From Patellaria atrata CBS 101060 (Eukaryota > Ascomycota > Dothideomycetes > Patellariales > Patellariaceae), in contig MU006089.1 in the NCBI GenBank assembly GCA_010093705.1, forward strand, positions 1,785,561-1,849,560: a DNA stretch of 64,000 nt, in the 5' to 3' direction. The notes under the pieces were generated by a model. The model was not told the origin of the DNA. It saw only the letters and a list, made by a program, of their open reading frames with translations, and did not search any database. The translations under genes were made by a program, and so were the position numbers. This document shows, one piece after another, positions 31,199 through 42,336 of this stretch. Every line of letters starts with the position of its first letter. Position 1 is the stretch's first letter.

Positions 31199-32775
31199 AT
31201 GGCACTATCCGAGTCATCACCCTCCCAGCGGAAGGAGAACGACTTACCTCCCAATTCCGAGAGAACATTAGGTGTGGGAACAGACACCCCAAGAACATCC
31301 ATCAGCGAAAATAGCGCGGATAAAATCCCAGAAAAATCCACAGCAGTATCACAAGACCAGTTAGGATCAATCAAGGAGCAGTCACTAAGCGGCAATGGCC
31401 ACGATCCAGAGAAAGCGATTGCACCACCGGCCCTCAACTTCATGGATCCCAGTTCATTCCCAGACGGCGGAAGACAAGCGTGGACAGCAGTTGCGGGCAG
31501 TTCTGCTCTCCTCTTTGTCTCTTTCGGGTGGATAAATTGTGTCGGTCTCTTTCAGGAATACTATCAAACACATCAATTGAAAGAATACACCGAGTCTCAA
31601 ATTGCGTGGATCCCGTCTCTACAAGGTAAGATACTCCAGATATCGATGATAGCATATGGAGATCCGGTGCTAACATGTTGTAGTATTCTTCATGCTATTT
31701 GGCGGACCATTCGTAGGCAAGATATTCGACGATTATGGACCTCGTTACATCCTCATTGTTGGAAGTTTTCTCCACGTTTTCGGATTAATGATGACCAGTA
31801 TCTGCAAAGAGTACTACCAATTCCTCCTTGCTCAAGCAGTATGCTCCGCTATTGGCGCCTCGATGGCCTTCTATCCAGGATTCGCATGTGTGGGGACCTG
31901 GTTCTTCCATAAGCGAGGTGCTGCTATGGGTCTCGTTGCTGCTGGCTCCTCACTCGGAGGCGTTATATTTCCTATTATGGTTATCAACCTCTTGCCAAAA
32001 GTTGGCTTCGGATGGACGATGCGTATATGCGCTTTTCTTATCCTAGGCATGCTCATATTCGCCAATTTCACCGTGACATCTCGAATTCCACCTACAAGAA
32101 GACCGTTTTCCGTGATGGCCTTTCTCCGTCCTCTTAGAGAACCTGTTTTCTTGACATTGACTCTCGCCGTTTTCTTCTTCTTTTGTAAGTTTCCCAGAAA
32201 GAATGAACCCAAAGCGAAAATGTGTCAGTATGCTAACTCTCACAGGGGGTATGTTTACACCTCTCACCTTCATCGTCGTCCACGCGCGCAAACACGGTAT
32301 GTCCACGTCAATGGCACAATACCTAGTCACAATCCTCAACGGTGCAAGTATCATCGGCCGAACTGTACCTAACGTCATTGCCGACAAAGTCGGCCGCTTC
32401 AACACTATGATTGTCATGGCCTTCTTTACTAGCGTCCTCATTCTCGGTCTCTGGCTCCCAGCAACGGGCAACGTCCCTATCATCCTCTTCGCCGTCTTTT
32501 TCGGCATTGGCTCGGGTGCTGGTATTGGACTCACTCCCGTGCTATGTGCTCAGATATCCCCCGTCAAGGATATTGGTGTGCGTTCGGGTGCCATTTTTGC
32601 CCTTGCATCCTTCGCCGCGCTTAGCGGATCCCCCATCAGTGGTGAAATCATCAGCGATAGCAATGGCTCGCTTAAGTGGGCCATAGTGTATGCTGGCGTG
32701 AGTTGTGCGATTGGGTCAGCATTCTTCGTCCTCGCAAGGGTGCTGACTGCTGGGTTTAAATGGACGAAGGCTTGA
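31199..32775 (+). CDS. MFS permease, monocarboxylate-porter (MCT/Mch-like) type, 485 aa
   Basis: Three exons in phase: 31199-31625, 31684-32184 and 32246-32775, with introns of 58 and 61 nt (donors GTAAGA and GTAAGT; acceptors TTGTAG and TCACAG; the second has a GCTAAC branch). The product is 485 aa: about 80 hydrophilic residues, then 12 predicted membrane segments. The signature FPDGGRQAWTAVAGSSALLF near residue 90 and FGWINCVGLFQEYYQTH are the typical start of fungal monocarboxylate-transporter-like proteins; GPRYILIVGSFLHVFGLMM is the segment-2/3 loop. Residues SSLGGVIFPIM and PVLCAQISPVKDIGVRSG match the second half. Such porters sit in the plasma membrane; the substrate is unknown, and yeast Mch proteins do not carry monocarboxylates despite their name. 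Confidence 0.9.
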
Positions 32776-34669
32776 TCGAATAGAGAAATTAGAAGAGTTA
32801 TATCTGCTTGAAAGCAGAATGCTTCGCAGTTGTCATACATTGTGGTTTATTTGAGGCGCAACCTGGCGTCATACGATACTCCACTTTCAGGAGTCAAGCT
32901 TGGGAGGTCAAGTTTGTTTGGTCCATACTAGACGGGAGACGAAAAGTAAACGGTCTTGGACTTTGAAATTTTGGACTTGCCGTTAGAGTCGACGAAGTTC
33001 ATCTTCGAACAAATAGAAGAAAGTCTCTACAACGGGTTTGATAGAGCAAATGAATAGGTAGTTGATATGATAAAATTCATACAGACTTCATGAGAATGAC
33101 TTGCACGTTGTAAAACCGAGCAAGGATTCAAAATTGACCTTTTTATTATCGGGCTATTATAGCTTACTATGCACTATTTCTTCGGCATATGTAGGATAAT
33201 GAAATCTCACAAACCAGCCGCATATGATAGGATACCAGTATGTGTTAAAAAAAAGTATTATTTCCGCTGTCGAGGCACCCTTTGGGTACTGTAAATCTGT
33301 TCTTAGAAGGACTGACTCTGGTGGATATAACGATTAAATTGTAAGAAAATCGAAAAGTTGTATGAAGGCTCTAAAGCATGCATTTTGAAAGGGCAATAGA
33401 GACTCCAATTCAGGGTTGCGCTGGAAATGTATAGCAAGTGTATATAAAAGAGAAGTGTAAAGAGTTGTCAAGAGAGGAGATAATGGCTGAAAAAGATCCA
33501 GGTGATAGAGGAGGAATCGTGTTTTATACTACTCCACATCTTAAGTCTACTGAGCTTTTACTAAATGGCGATGTCATGATCTGTTGGAACGTCTGGGGAA
33601 GTGTGGAGATAGCAAACCTAGGTACAGTATCATTTTGCATTAAAGCAGGGACAGACGCCATTATCCATTAGTTGATGTGTTGTTCGATCAGAAATAACCT
33701 AAGGGCCTCATGTGGTATCCCTTCCGCTGTGCATCAAAGCTTGTAGTTTCCTCTATAGACTTAGTTTTGAAGCAGGCGCCATGTGAGAATTTACTTTTTT
33801 AGCTTTTGCATTCTTCCTCACCAGTCGAGAGTTGTCGTGGCAAGTTATCCATACGGCGGTGAGGGGGGGGGGGGGTTTACGCATAACGTGCAGCTAGCCT
33901 TGCGAGTTCTAGATGCTAGATGCATATGATTATGGTAGATGCAGAGACAGACAAATCATCCACCATTAGCCCTGATGTCCAATCTTGTGATTTTCGAAGT
34001 CATCGTGTGATTGTTGAAACAATTGCTTTTGATGCGGGAAGAAAATGCGGGACGGCCGCGCTTGGTTAAGTTTCTTTCACTCCCGAACCCGCGCATATAC
34101 GAGTCGGAATGGGAGAGTCATCTGACTGTTTGAAGCGGTACCTGCATCAGAGAAGAATTTTTCAATGAGAAAAGGTAAACATTGGGATTTTCCTGAGGAG
34201 GATCGTCGTTGTTGAGGTCTGGACAAGAGTGAGGTTACTGATGGCATAAGAGTTATCGGAGCTAAACCCAATTCGTATGCTAAGTGGGAGAGAAAAAGTA
34301 CAGTGACAAAGGCCCAGAGTACCCCTCCATCATTCATTCATGGCAGGAATCTGCCACCCACGTTGGCTAGAGGGTTGGCTGTCCCGCATTCCTTCTGCAG
34401 CTATAAATCTTTGTTCCTCCAGAAAATTTCCTTCTTCTTCATTCTGCCTCTTGCATTCGCTTCAGGCCTCGAGATCAATTACCCTACTGTGCTTTTAATA
34501 CCTCACCAGCGTCTTAATTGATTGCTTTCTGCACCATTTCTGCCCAATTGCCGTTGACAAGATACCCCACCTCTTACTACCTTCCGGAGAGGTCCTCTCT
34601 AAAAGCCCGTCAGATCCGTCAATTCTACAACCCATTTTTCACCCTAATTGAAGCTTTCAAACCGCTAAA
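32776..34669. other. Intergenic region with a G13 run
   Basis: About 1.9 kb between two plus-strand genes, including poly-G at 33862-33874. Frames at 33438-33671 and 34303-34521 start with non-ATG codons and show no domain. The last 250 bases are C/T-rich, as expected for the promoter and leader of a highly expressed gene. Confidence 0.45.
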
Positions 34670-35468
34670 ATGACCGTCGTACGTAGTGGAGTTACCTATC
34701 TTACTGTTGGCTCTCTGCTGACCCCGTCTCATTCAGATTAAGGAGATCCTCTTCGACTGTGATAACACCCTTGTCCTCTCCGAAAAGCTTGCCTTCGAGG
34801 CATGTGCGGAACTTTCAAATGAGATCCTTGAGAAGCAAGGCATCTCTGACCGCTACACCGGTCCCTCCCTCCTCAAGGACTTTGTCGGCCAGAACTTCCG
34901 TGGCATGATGGTCTCCCTAACGAAGAAGTACAACTTCACCCTCTCAGATGAGGAGTTCGACAGCTACGTTAACCGTGAGTTGGGCAAGGTCATCGAGACC
35001 CTCGAGAAGAAGGCAGAGCCTTGCGAGGGTGTCATTGAGGAGCTCGAGAAGCTCAAGGCCTCCGGCGAGTACGGACTGGCCGTTGTCAGCTCCTCTGCTC
35101 TATCCCGTGTCAAGGCCTCCATCGAGAAGGTCCGGATCGATCACTACTTCCCCAGAGACCACATCTACAGCGCTGCCTCATCCCTCCCCAAGCCCACATC
35201 CAAACCCGATCCCGCCGTCTACTTCTATGCTTGTGAGCAGATCGGTGTCAAGCCTGAGGAGTGCGTTGCCGTCGAGGACAGCAAGTCTGGTGCTACTGCC
35301 GCGAAGAACGCTGGCATTCCATTGATCGGATATGTTGGCCCTTACGACGAGGATGAGAAGGAGCACATGAGGAAGGTTCTCAAGGATGAGTGCGGTGCTA
35401 TCGTAGTTATGGAGCACTGGTCCGAGTTCCAGGATTGCTTGAAGAAGGTTAAGGAGGCTGTTGCCTAG
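34670..35468 (+). CDS. HAD-superfamily hydrolase (phosphatase-like), 246 aa
   Basis: Exon 1 is only nine bases (34670-34678, ATG ACC GTC), followed by a 58-nt intron (donor GTACGT, acceptor CATTCAG) and exon 2 (34737-35468). The joined product begins MTVIKEILFDCDNTLVLSEK. Motif I DCDNT carries the nucleophile D10 and the general acid D12. Motif II is the VVSSSALSRV segment, motif III a Lys in LPKPTSKPDP, and motif IV ECVAVEDSKSG with GIPLIGYVG after it; all are intact, so activity is expected. The cap and spacing resemble phosphoglycolate/glycerol-phosphate phosphatase-type HADs of filamentous fungi; substrate unknown. Codon use is strongly biased to GAG, AAG, GTC and CTC, unlike neighbours, suggesting high expression. 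The ATG context (CTAAAATGACC) is good. Confidence 0.88.
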
Positions 35469-36187
35469 ATCAGGACACTTTCACGACTTCATGATGAGAG
35501 ATAGAACGGATGAAAAGAAGGTGCATAAACGATAGAATGGTATCACTAGATTTGTGTAGACTTTCTGTCACGACCTCTAAAATGTCTATTCTTTTGAACT
35601 TTCTTGTTAAGGTACCCTCATACATTGTTTAATGACTGAAACTCCGAGGAAGATCCTAGGCCTCTGTCTTGTTTAGGATTTGAAACATTTGACGAATAAC
35701 GGTGTCTTTCACGGCCGATGGACGCCTATAAGGACGTCGTAGATATCAAATGATCAGTCAATTCCGTTATTTTGTGTAATAAGGATGTCTGTTTCCTTAA
35801 GACTGGAAGGGTGACAGGAGGTTTGAATAGAGAAGCTCTCATGGTCTGTGCCCCTCTGTCTTCACCAAGCCCGTAAAACAAGCCACTCGCTTAGCGGTCT
35901 CACCTCAGTTCTGACTTCACACGAGGCTGAAGACCTATCATGATGGACATACGTATAGTAAGGCTGAACAGAAGAATTCTCAAAGGTGACATTACCGTCG
36001 AGAGATCATAGCGCAATTGCTGCACCAGTATGGAGTATCTGTGGTGAGCCATTACGGGATTCTGTCCACTTACAAAAGTCCAAATCCCGAGGCATCAGAA
36101 AGGACAACAGCCGTGTCGTCGGCATCACCGTCTCAACATATGGCAGTTTGGGAAGGGCAAAGGGCAAGAGGCGGAAAGGGGGCGTAG

Positions 36188-36241
36188 CTAAGCCTTTGCT
36201 CTTCCAGCTCCTCCGCCCTTCTCATTTCCACTCCACTGGCC
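36188..36241. repeat. Diverged direct repeat, copy A (core)
   Basis: The core CTAAGCCTTTGCTCTTCCAG.. to ..CTCCACTGGCC matches copy B at 36555-36608 at about 46 of 54 positions by eye. Weaker similarity extends to both sides (AGGCAAGAGG-like upstream; ATCTC..CGAGG and CCTCCCGGCCG downstream), so the full repeat may be about 270 bp. Most differences are C/T transitions. Confidence 0.7.
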
Positions 36242-36554
36242 TATAAGGCCTTACATCTCCCCTCTATTTCACCCGAGGCTGTTTAATCGGCCGTAAGTCG
36301 TACTTTGAGAAATCTTTATAGCGCTGACTCTTTATTTCCTTTCAGCCTCAGGGATGTCTCATCCCTGCCTCAGCCCTTTTGAACATGAGGGTAGTTGCTA
36401 TGGTCCTCCCGGCCGAGGTCCAGATGGAATCACCGCCTCACGTATCACGTCTGAGTATTTACGAAGGGAAAGGGCGAGAGATATGAAAGAAGGGTAAGAT
36501 GTAGGACTAATAGGGCGTAAAAAGACAAGAGGGAGACAAGGGGCTGTAACTAAT

Positions 36555-36608
36555 CTAAGCTTTTGCCCTTCCCGCTCCTCCGCCCTCCCCTTTCCCACTC
36601 CACTGGTC
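36555..36608. repeat. Diverged direct repeat, copy B (core)
   Basis: Partner of copy A, 367 bases downstream in the same orientation. No open frame is conserved between the copies. Confidence 0.7.
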
Positions 36609-38819
36609 TGTCAGATCTTGCATCTCACCGTTAGCATTAGTCGAGGTGGTGAGATGTATGTAAGTTCTGAATAAGATTGGATGAGATGGCTGTGTCGGTC
36701 TAGACGATAACTTGCGCAAGTTTCGCGCTGTGTTTGTCTTTTTATTCGTTAATACTTTATTGGGATGCCTTATCTCTACGTTGTGCCTATGAGTGACCTC
36801 CCCGGTCGTCATGGCCAGGATTGCGGGAAGGGCTGAGCTATACTAACAGCGGTGGTATGTATGATAGCAGAAAGTTGGCGGGTTAGCAGTGGTTGGGAAT
36901 TCAGAATGCGATTAGAGGACCCGTGATCGCAAAGATATGCGGTGAGACGGGAGCATGATGAGGTATAAGCATCGTAATCTTGCAAGATGCATGCTGTAGT
37001 ATAGAGGTTATGAAAGGGTATATGAAATTCACGCGTGCGTTGGCAGAGTCACGGTATGCATGGTGATGAGAGAGTGGGTTTACGAGCCGGAGTCATGGAT
37101 CATGGTTACAAGGCATGCGGTACAAGGTGTAAGGTATTGGTTATGTAGCATCAGGTGCAAGATGTGAAGATGTAGGATATCAGCCATGTAGTACAGTACG
37201 TGCTGGGATAGTGTACCAAATGTAAGATATATAATGCTTTTAATATGAGCGTAAGACATATGATGCAGGAGTGAAGCATTTCGGGATTATATATCGATCT
37301 CGGGATCCCGGTAACAAGCGTAAAGCAGTAGCGTCACAGGCATTGCAGTGTGCAAATGCAAGGTTAAGCAAATGTCGTGATGTGTATCGGGGTCAGCTGC
37401 CGACTTTCAGTATGCCGGACGCCGGACGGTACACCGAATATGTTAAGGTTGTAATTCAACGCGCACAGTTCAATGTGGGGTTTGTATGTACCAAAGCTTG
37501 ACAGTTGAAAGTGGAGGGATGGTCTGAAAAAGCGTGATGTTGAATCTCGACTGAGCGAAGGATAATATTTGTTGTATGTATCTACTTAAGCAAGAAAGGG
37601 AAGAGCAGGCTCGCGGACGCGACAGCCGTTACACATCAAGAGTGAGGCTGAAACTTCAGCAATGACGGTGATTGGAATAGGTGTCGGCCGTGTGTTTGTA
37701 GAGCTCTGGTTCGGCTGCTACCCATGCATTGCACATTTTTCCAGAGTCTAGAAGCATGGGTCTTTGTTGAACGCAACGGTGAGGTGGAGATTAAGGTATA
37801 ACGTAAGGTTGGGATGGGGCTGAAATGGTGGGGGAATTAATATAACATATCGAATACTTGGACAAGATATTCTATGCTCCAGATACATGTGATGCCGAAG
37901 CGGAAGGCCTGGAGCAGTTTATTATCTATTTTCCTAATTCAAGCCATACTGGGGCCGAGATTTCGGGTAATAATTCCATTGTCGGGAATCATTCGCCATT
38001 GGAAGGGCTGGAGAAAGCTGCAAAATGAAGGTTTGTTTATAGATATGACGTTTATTTGTACATCCGGCTCAAGTTATGTTTTAGGACGAATGCGGTCCAA
38101 AAGGTTTACCGACAGGTAGCGGAAGCCCAGAGTGAAGGGTATGCATGTGCAGTGTGAAAAGATAAGGGTCCCCTCTATTCGGGTACCTAGCAGTATGGGA
38201 GGATATGTATGTGATACTAGAGTTGAATATGAGGAGGGTGCTCTGAAAGATTGGTTAACAGGACTTGTAACCTGAAAATGAGTAGTGGTTAGAGAGGCAG
38301 AAATTCATATATTCAGCCCTCAAGGAGGCGGCCATTGGGTAGAGGGTCGGTTAGGGTTTTTCAATTAACGAATAGGGGTATAAGTTTTAAATTATAATTG
38401 CGTGGGATTATCAAAATAAGAGAGAAAGTACATCGTGAGATCTCACAAGGGTCAATGGCCGTGCCAGTGTCGAAAGGTAGAGGTAGGGGCTGAAAGGAAT
38501 AAACAGAAATCAATACAAGATTTAACAGGTTTCAGGACCAGCCTCGCACGAAAGAAAATGTCAACTTTGTGTGTAGTGAAAGAGTTTTCAACAGCTCCTA
38601 TCCAGCGTGTCGTCTCCACATCACCCGTAGTAACTTAGTATACATGTCTCCGAAGTTGCTGAGCGTCAAATTCATGAAGACCGTCAATATGAATCATGAT
38701 TCGGCTTGGTGTGGATAGGTGGATGAAATTTCGTGACGGGATACTCTGAATCACCCGTCAGTAAAAAGACTTTCCGGAAGATGTAGAATAGAAACTTACG
38801 CTCAACAATAAGTCATTCT

Positions 38820-39329
38820 CTATGTGACTATTGCAATCTTGCAACGCTCGCAGGGCGGCTTATGGCAAGTTAAACACGCTGGAGTTGTTGCAAGTAATGC
38901 TCCAGCTGAGTCCATACCCCCACAGCAGCAATACCAGATATAATTCACTTCCCCTTCTATTGGAGTTGGGGCTACGGGTGAGCCGTAGGGGGGAGTAATG
39001 GCGGGTGCAGCATAAACCAGTATCTTTGCTGTTTGTAGAGTGTAATCCTCGTGCGATTGACGAAGAAACATAGTGTCGGCAAGTCCAACTTCATTTTGAA
39101 ATTTACACCCCTGACAAGCTATGTGATTATGGCAATAAGAACATGCTTTGTGTAACTCATAGCTCTGCGGACCACCATTGCACTGGCAACAATACCACTT
39201 AACGGGACCCTGTTGTTGTTCGATACCGTCCAATTTATAGTCGGAAGGAGCTATGTGCTTAGTCGAGCCGTTGGATGTTGTCACAGCCGACGTATGCTGT
39301 ACAATTGAGCGATCGTTGGAGAAGCACAT
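38820..39329 (-). CDS. Small protein with two cysteine-rich WYCC modules, 169 aa
   Basis: A single exon from ATG 39329 gives 169 aa. Two cysteine modules are visible. Module 1 (W45-C75) begins WYCCQC and places further Cys/His as HKACSYCHNH and CQGC (C47, C48, C50, C63, C66, C72, C75). Module 2 (W132-C163) begins WYCCC and ends CLTCHKPPCERC (C134-C136, C152, C155, C160, C163). Both share WYCC..C-x2-C-(x)H-x3-C-x2-C, which looks like a zinc-binding fold duplicated in tandem. There is no signal peptide and no membrane segment. I recall similar WYCC-type modules in other filamentous fungi but know no function or family name. It lies alone in a gene-poor stretch. A longer form with a 5' exon at 39340-39481 is possible. 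Confidence 0.65.
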   Translation of the reverse strand: MCFSNDRSIVQHTSAVTTSNGSTKHIAPSDYKLDGIEQQQGPVKWYCCQCNGGPQSYELHKACSYCHNHIACQGCKFQNEVGLADTMFLRQSHEDYTLQTAKILVYAAPAITPPYGSPVAPTPIEGEVNYIWYCCCGGMDSAGALLATTPACLTCHKPPCERCKIAIVT

Positions 39330-42300
39330 AATTGCTTTGGAACGACTTGTTGAATTTTTTCTGGGAAAGGTTGAAGAGTATGACTATCAACACGTGAGGT
39401 AGTTATATCTAGCGACTTAGAGCGAAAGAGGTTCGGGTGGTGAGGAAGGAGCTTCGGACGCGAGGAGCGAATTTTCAACAATCGTGAACAATTGATATAT
39501 CACGAGAAGATAGATAACAGTATCTAGACAAAGAAAAGTTGCGGGAGACAATCAGTATGGTTGAGGAAGGTTTATATATGTGAAGGATAGTAATCTGAGG
39601 AAAGAATGGGTGGCTAAATGAGACCTAGAATCCGAGTTGGTGGCCCTGATGCCCAAGGAAAGTGATGTATTCCGTAATCAACGAAACTCCCAATGAATTA
39701 CTATAGAGACGGGATTAGACAATGATTCTCAGGCAACTAAGGACTTCAGGGAGGGTTTGCGATCGTATAATGTGTCGAGATCCCTTTCAGAAGAGGAAGG
39801 GTTTGAATCCTTACGGCTTCGACGGTAAGACCATGATAAAGGCGCCTACTAATCCGGAATTCTTTATTGAGCCAGTCTATTCGTTGAAGAAGTGATAGAA
39901 ACCGCCATTAGTTGTACAACTGTGATGAACGGTAAGGTATTTAAGGGGATGGACCACAGGCAGGGTGAGTCCTTTTCGCATGGCCTCAAGGCTGAGCTAT
40001 AAAATAGGTATGACAGGCATGCTCAGTCAAGCGAAAAATCATTACAATGAAAAAGGAGAAATCGTTAATCTAAAGTGCCATGTTCAAAAGATCGGAATCT
40101 ATGAACTTACGGGGTATGGACTCTAGTAATCATTTGGGTGCTGTCAATGAGGAGCACTCGGATAGGCGCGTAAGTAACCCGTGAGTCCAAACCGTAGAAA
40201 GTCGGTTCTCCTTGATTCCTCGGTCTTTACGCGTGTACATCACTTTAGCTATTTCTGATAGTCCAGCCCTACTGTTCCTCCTTCATCACATCGCACTATC
40301 GTCGTGACATCCAAATATGGTGGTGTTCCCGGTTTCAGCAACCATTCTCATGGATCCAAATGCACACTCTTGGTAGTTTTTTAGCGTAATGGTTGGATAC
40401 CAATATGGACTTCATTTGAGCGTAAGATGACGCTCTAAACGGAGGACTGCTTGGCTCTACCATCCTACGTACATCTTGACTAGATATGGAATGTGGTACG
40501 GATGACAGTAGTGGACAGCGGGTGTGCTTGAAGCGGTCAGCTGTACAGCTTTCAAGTTAAGATAATATCCGTATGATCCTACGGGAAATGAAAGTTTGAA
40601 GTCGTCTTTTACATAAAGTGTCTACAAATGACTATGCGATAGGGTTTGAGAATAAGAGATTAAGGACAATCATACTTTTCCTCTCGAGCCTGATTGATTG
40701 CTAGAAAGGTAGAGGTGTCGAAAGCATATTGTCAGTCACCTATGATGCTGAAACGTAAAACATAAAGACCAAACGCGAATTTCTAATGAAGTTACCTGAG
40801 ACCACAAGGCCAAAGGCTACGAAATTCCTTCCCTAAGTCTCCAAGGGCCATATCTACAACATGTTTCTCATGCGAAAAAGGGCACCAGATCCATCATTAC
40901 AATGAGAGAGTCTGGTGAGCCGATTGACCCGACGGGAAACTTGGAGTTCTCCGGGTCTGGGAAGCAGCCAGACGAGAAGTGAGCCTTAGGGGTAACGCGC
41001 AAGGTCCTTCGTCCTGGCCTAGTTGATGCGACTCAAGCAAGCGAACGTCCTGAACATGGCCTTGAAAGTCCCTAAGATATGAAGTACTACAGCCATACGC
41101 CACTCCGATTCTCATTAAGGCTTGGTAATTTGGATATGATTTTCAGCTATTTTACTCACAATAACATTCACTTCAAAGATTGTCAATGAATACCTACAAC
41201 AGGATGCGCTTCGTATCGTCTAACGCTAATAATTTGGTACGAAAGTGAGACATGACACTTTCGCCTTGAATTAGCCTGCTTGCTGTGAGGTACATTGTTG
41301 TTGTCATTTGGTCAATGAGTTATGAATGGAAGAACCAGTTGATATGGACCAAATGCTCATTGAATGTGTAACAAATTGCATCTTCCAAAGAAAATAGCGG
41401 ATGAAACCGAAACGATAGCCACCCTTGTGTCGGTGTGGGAGTTTGAGGGTATCCGCTGGCCATGGAGCGGCCGACGAACATCTTAAAGCTCTTTTATTTT
41501 GTCGACAAAATTCCAAACTGAAAAGGCTGAGCCTTTAGAAACGTGCAGTTACCATCTCTCGTCGGAATGCACACCCTTTTAGAGCGAAGGAGGGCGTGGT
41601 AGGAACAGTTTCTCTCAAGAAAACACAACCAGAAGGACGGAACAAGGGATGGGAATGTCAATTGCCGATGAAGGAAGCCTGTGGGCAACTGGCCGGAAGC
41701 GCAGTAAGGATGCTGCGTCAGACCGGTGAAAGCATCATGGCGCGTATGAATTTGATTGCCTTTTTGCCTTTTTGCCTTCTGCGAGGATAAGTCTATACGG
41801 TCTTATGCGTTGCCAGATGTTCGTCCCTCCCAGGTCATTATTCAGCTGAGGGACACTCCACGTAAGTATCCGGACGAAATATATCTGAGTGAGAATCGAG
41901 CAGGGAACTGCGGTCGGGAGATGCACTATGGAAGGTGGTGAGGCTTGCAGGAATCGAAGTTATCCTTAACTTTGTCTCCACGGTCTGATGTTTGGAGTGA
42001 CGTGATGCGGCTTAAAATTTTATTTTCAGTAATCAGCCTCCGAGCCCGAGCCTGAGCCGATCGCAATCGGCCCGTCTCGGAACCAAATCGTTCCTTCATG
42101 CTTCACCTCACTTTCACGTCTATCATGTTGAAGTCGCGGATAAGCACGTATGAGAACGCATTGTCACTTCATTTAATTTTGCCAACAGGAAAGTTTGAGA
42201 GCCTATTTTCAACGTTAGCGATTGTTCTTTCTGAAAATTATTTCACCGTCTGCAACATGCAGTCTCTACAGTCACCTCAACACTGCAAAACATCTATGGC

Positions 42301-42336
42301 AACTTAACTAGCTTGTGTGGAAAGTTCCAAAAATCT
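39330..42336. other. Gene-poor intergenic region, no supported gene
   Basis: About 3 kb without a convincing gene. Short frames on both strands near 40897-41115 and 41304-41941 overlap each other and lack domains. The last 300 bases are the presumed promoter of PFA5. Confidence 0.45.

Larger units (their letters stand above)
35469..38819. other. Gene-poor region with a diverged direct repeat
   Basis: More than 3 kb without a supportable gene. It contains two diverged direct-repeat copies (36188-36640) and a stretch rich in GGTACAAGG/GATGTAGG phrases at 37080-37260. Short frames (for example 37271-37501, 37874-38119) have no domain and no coding pattern. Confidence 0.5.

Noticed and set aside
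34303-34521. 72-codon frame before the HAD gene
   Set aside because: It has a non-ATG start and pyrimidine-rich promoter or leader composition, with no domain.
36840-37270. GTACAAGG/GATGTAGG-rich stretch as a minisatellite
   Set aside because: The phrases recur irregularly, and no fixed unit or period can be defined by eye.
41304-41941. Short frames on both strands at 41.3-41.9 kb
   Set aside because: They overlap, use mostly non-ATG starts, and no exon chain agreed in phase.
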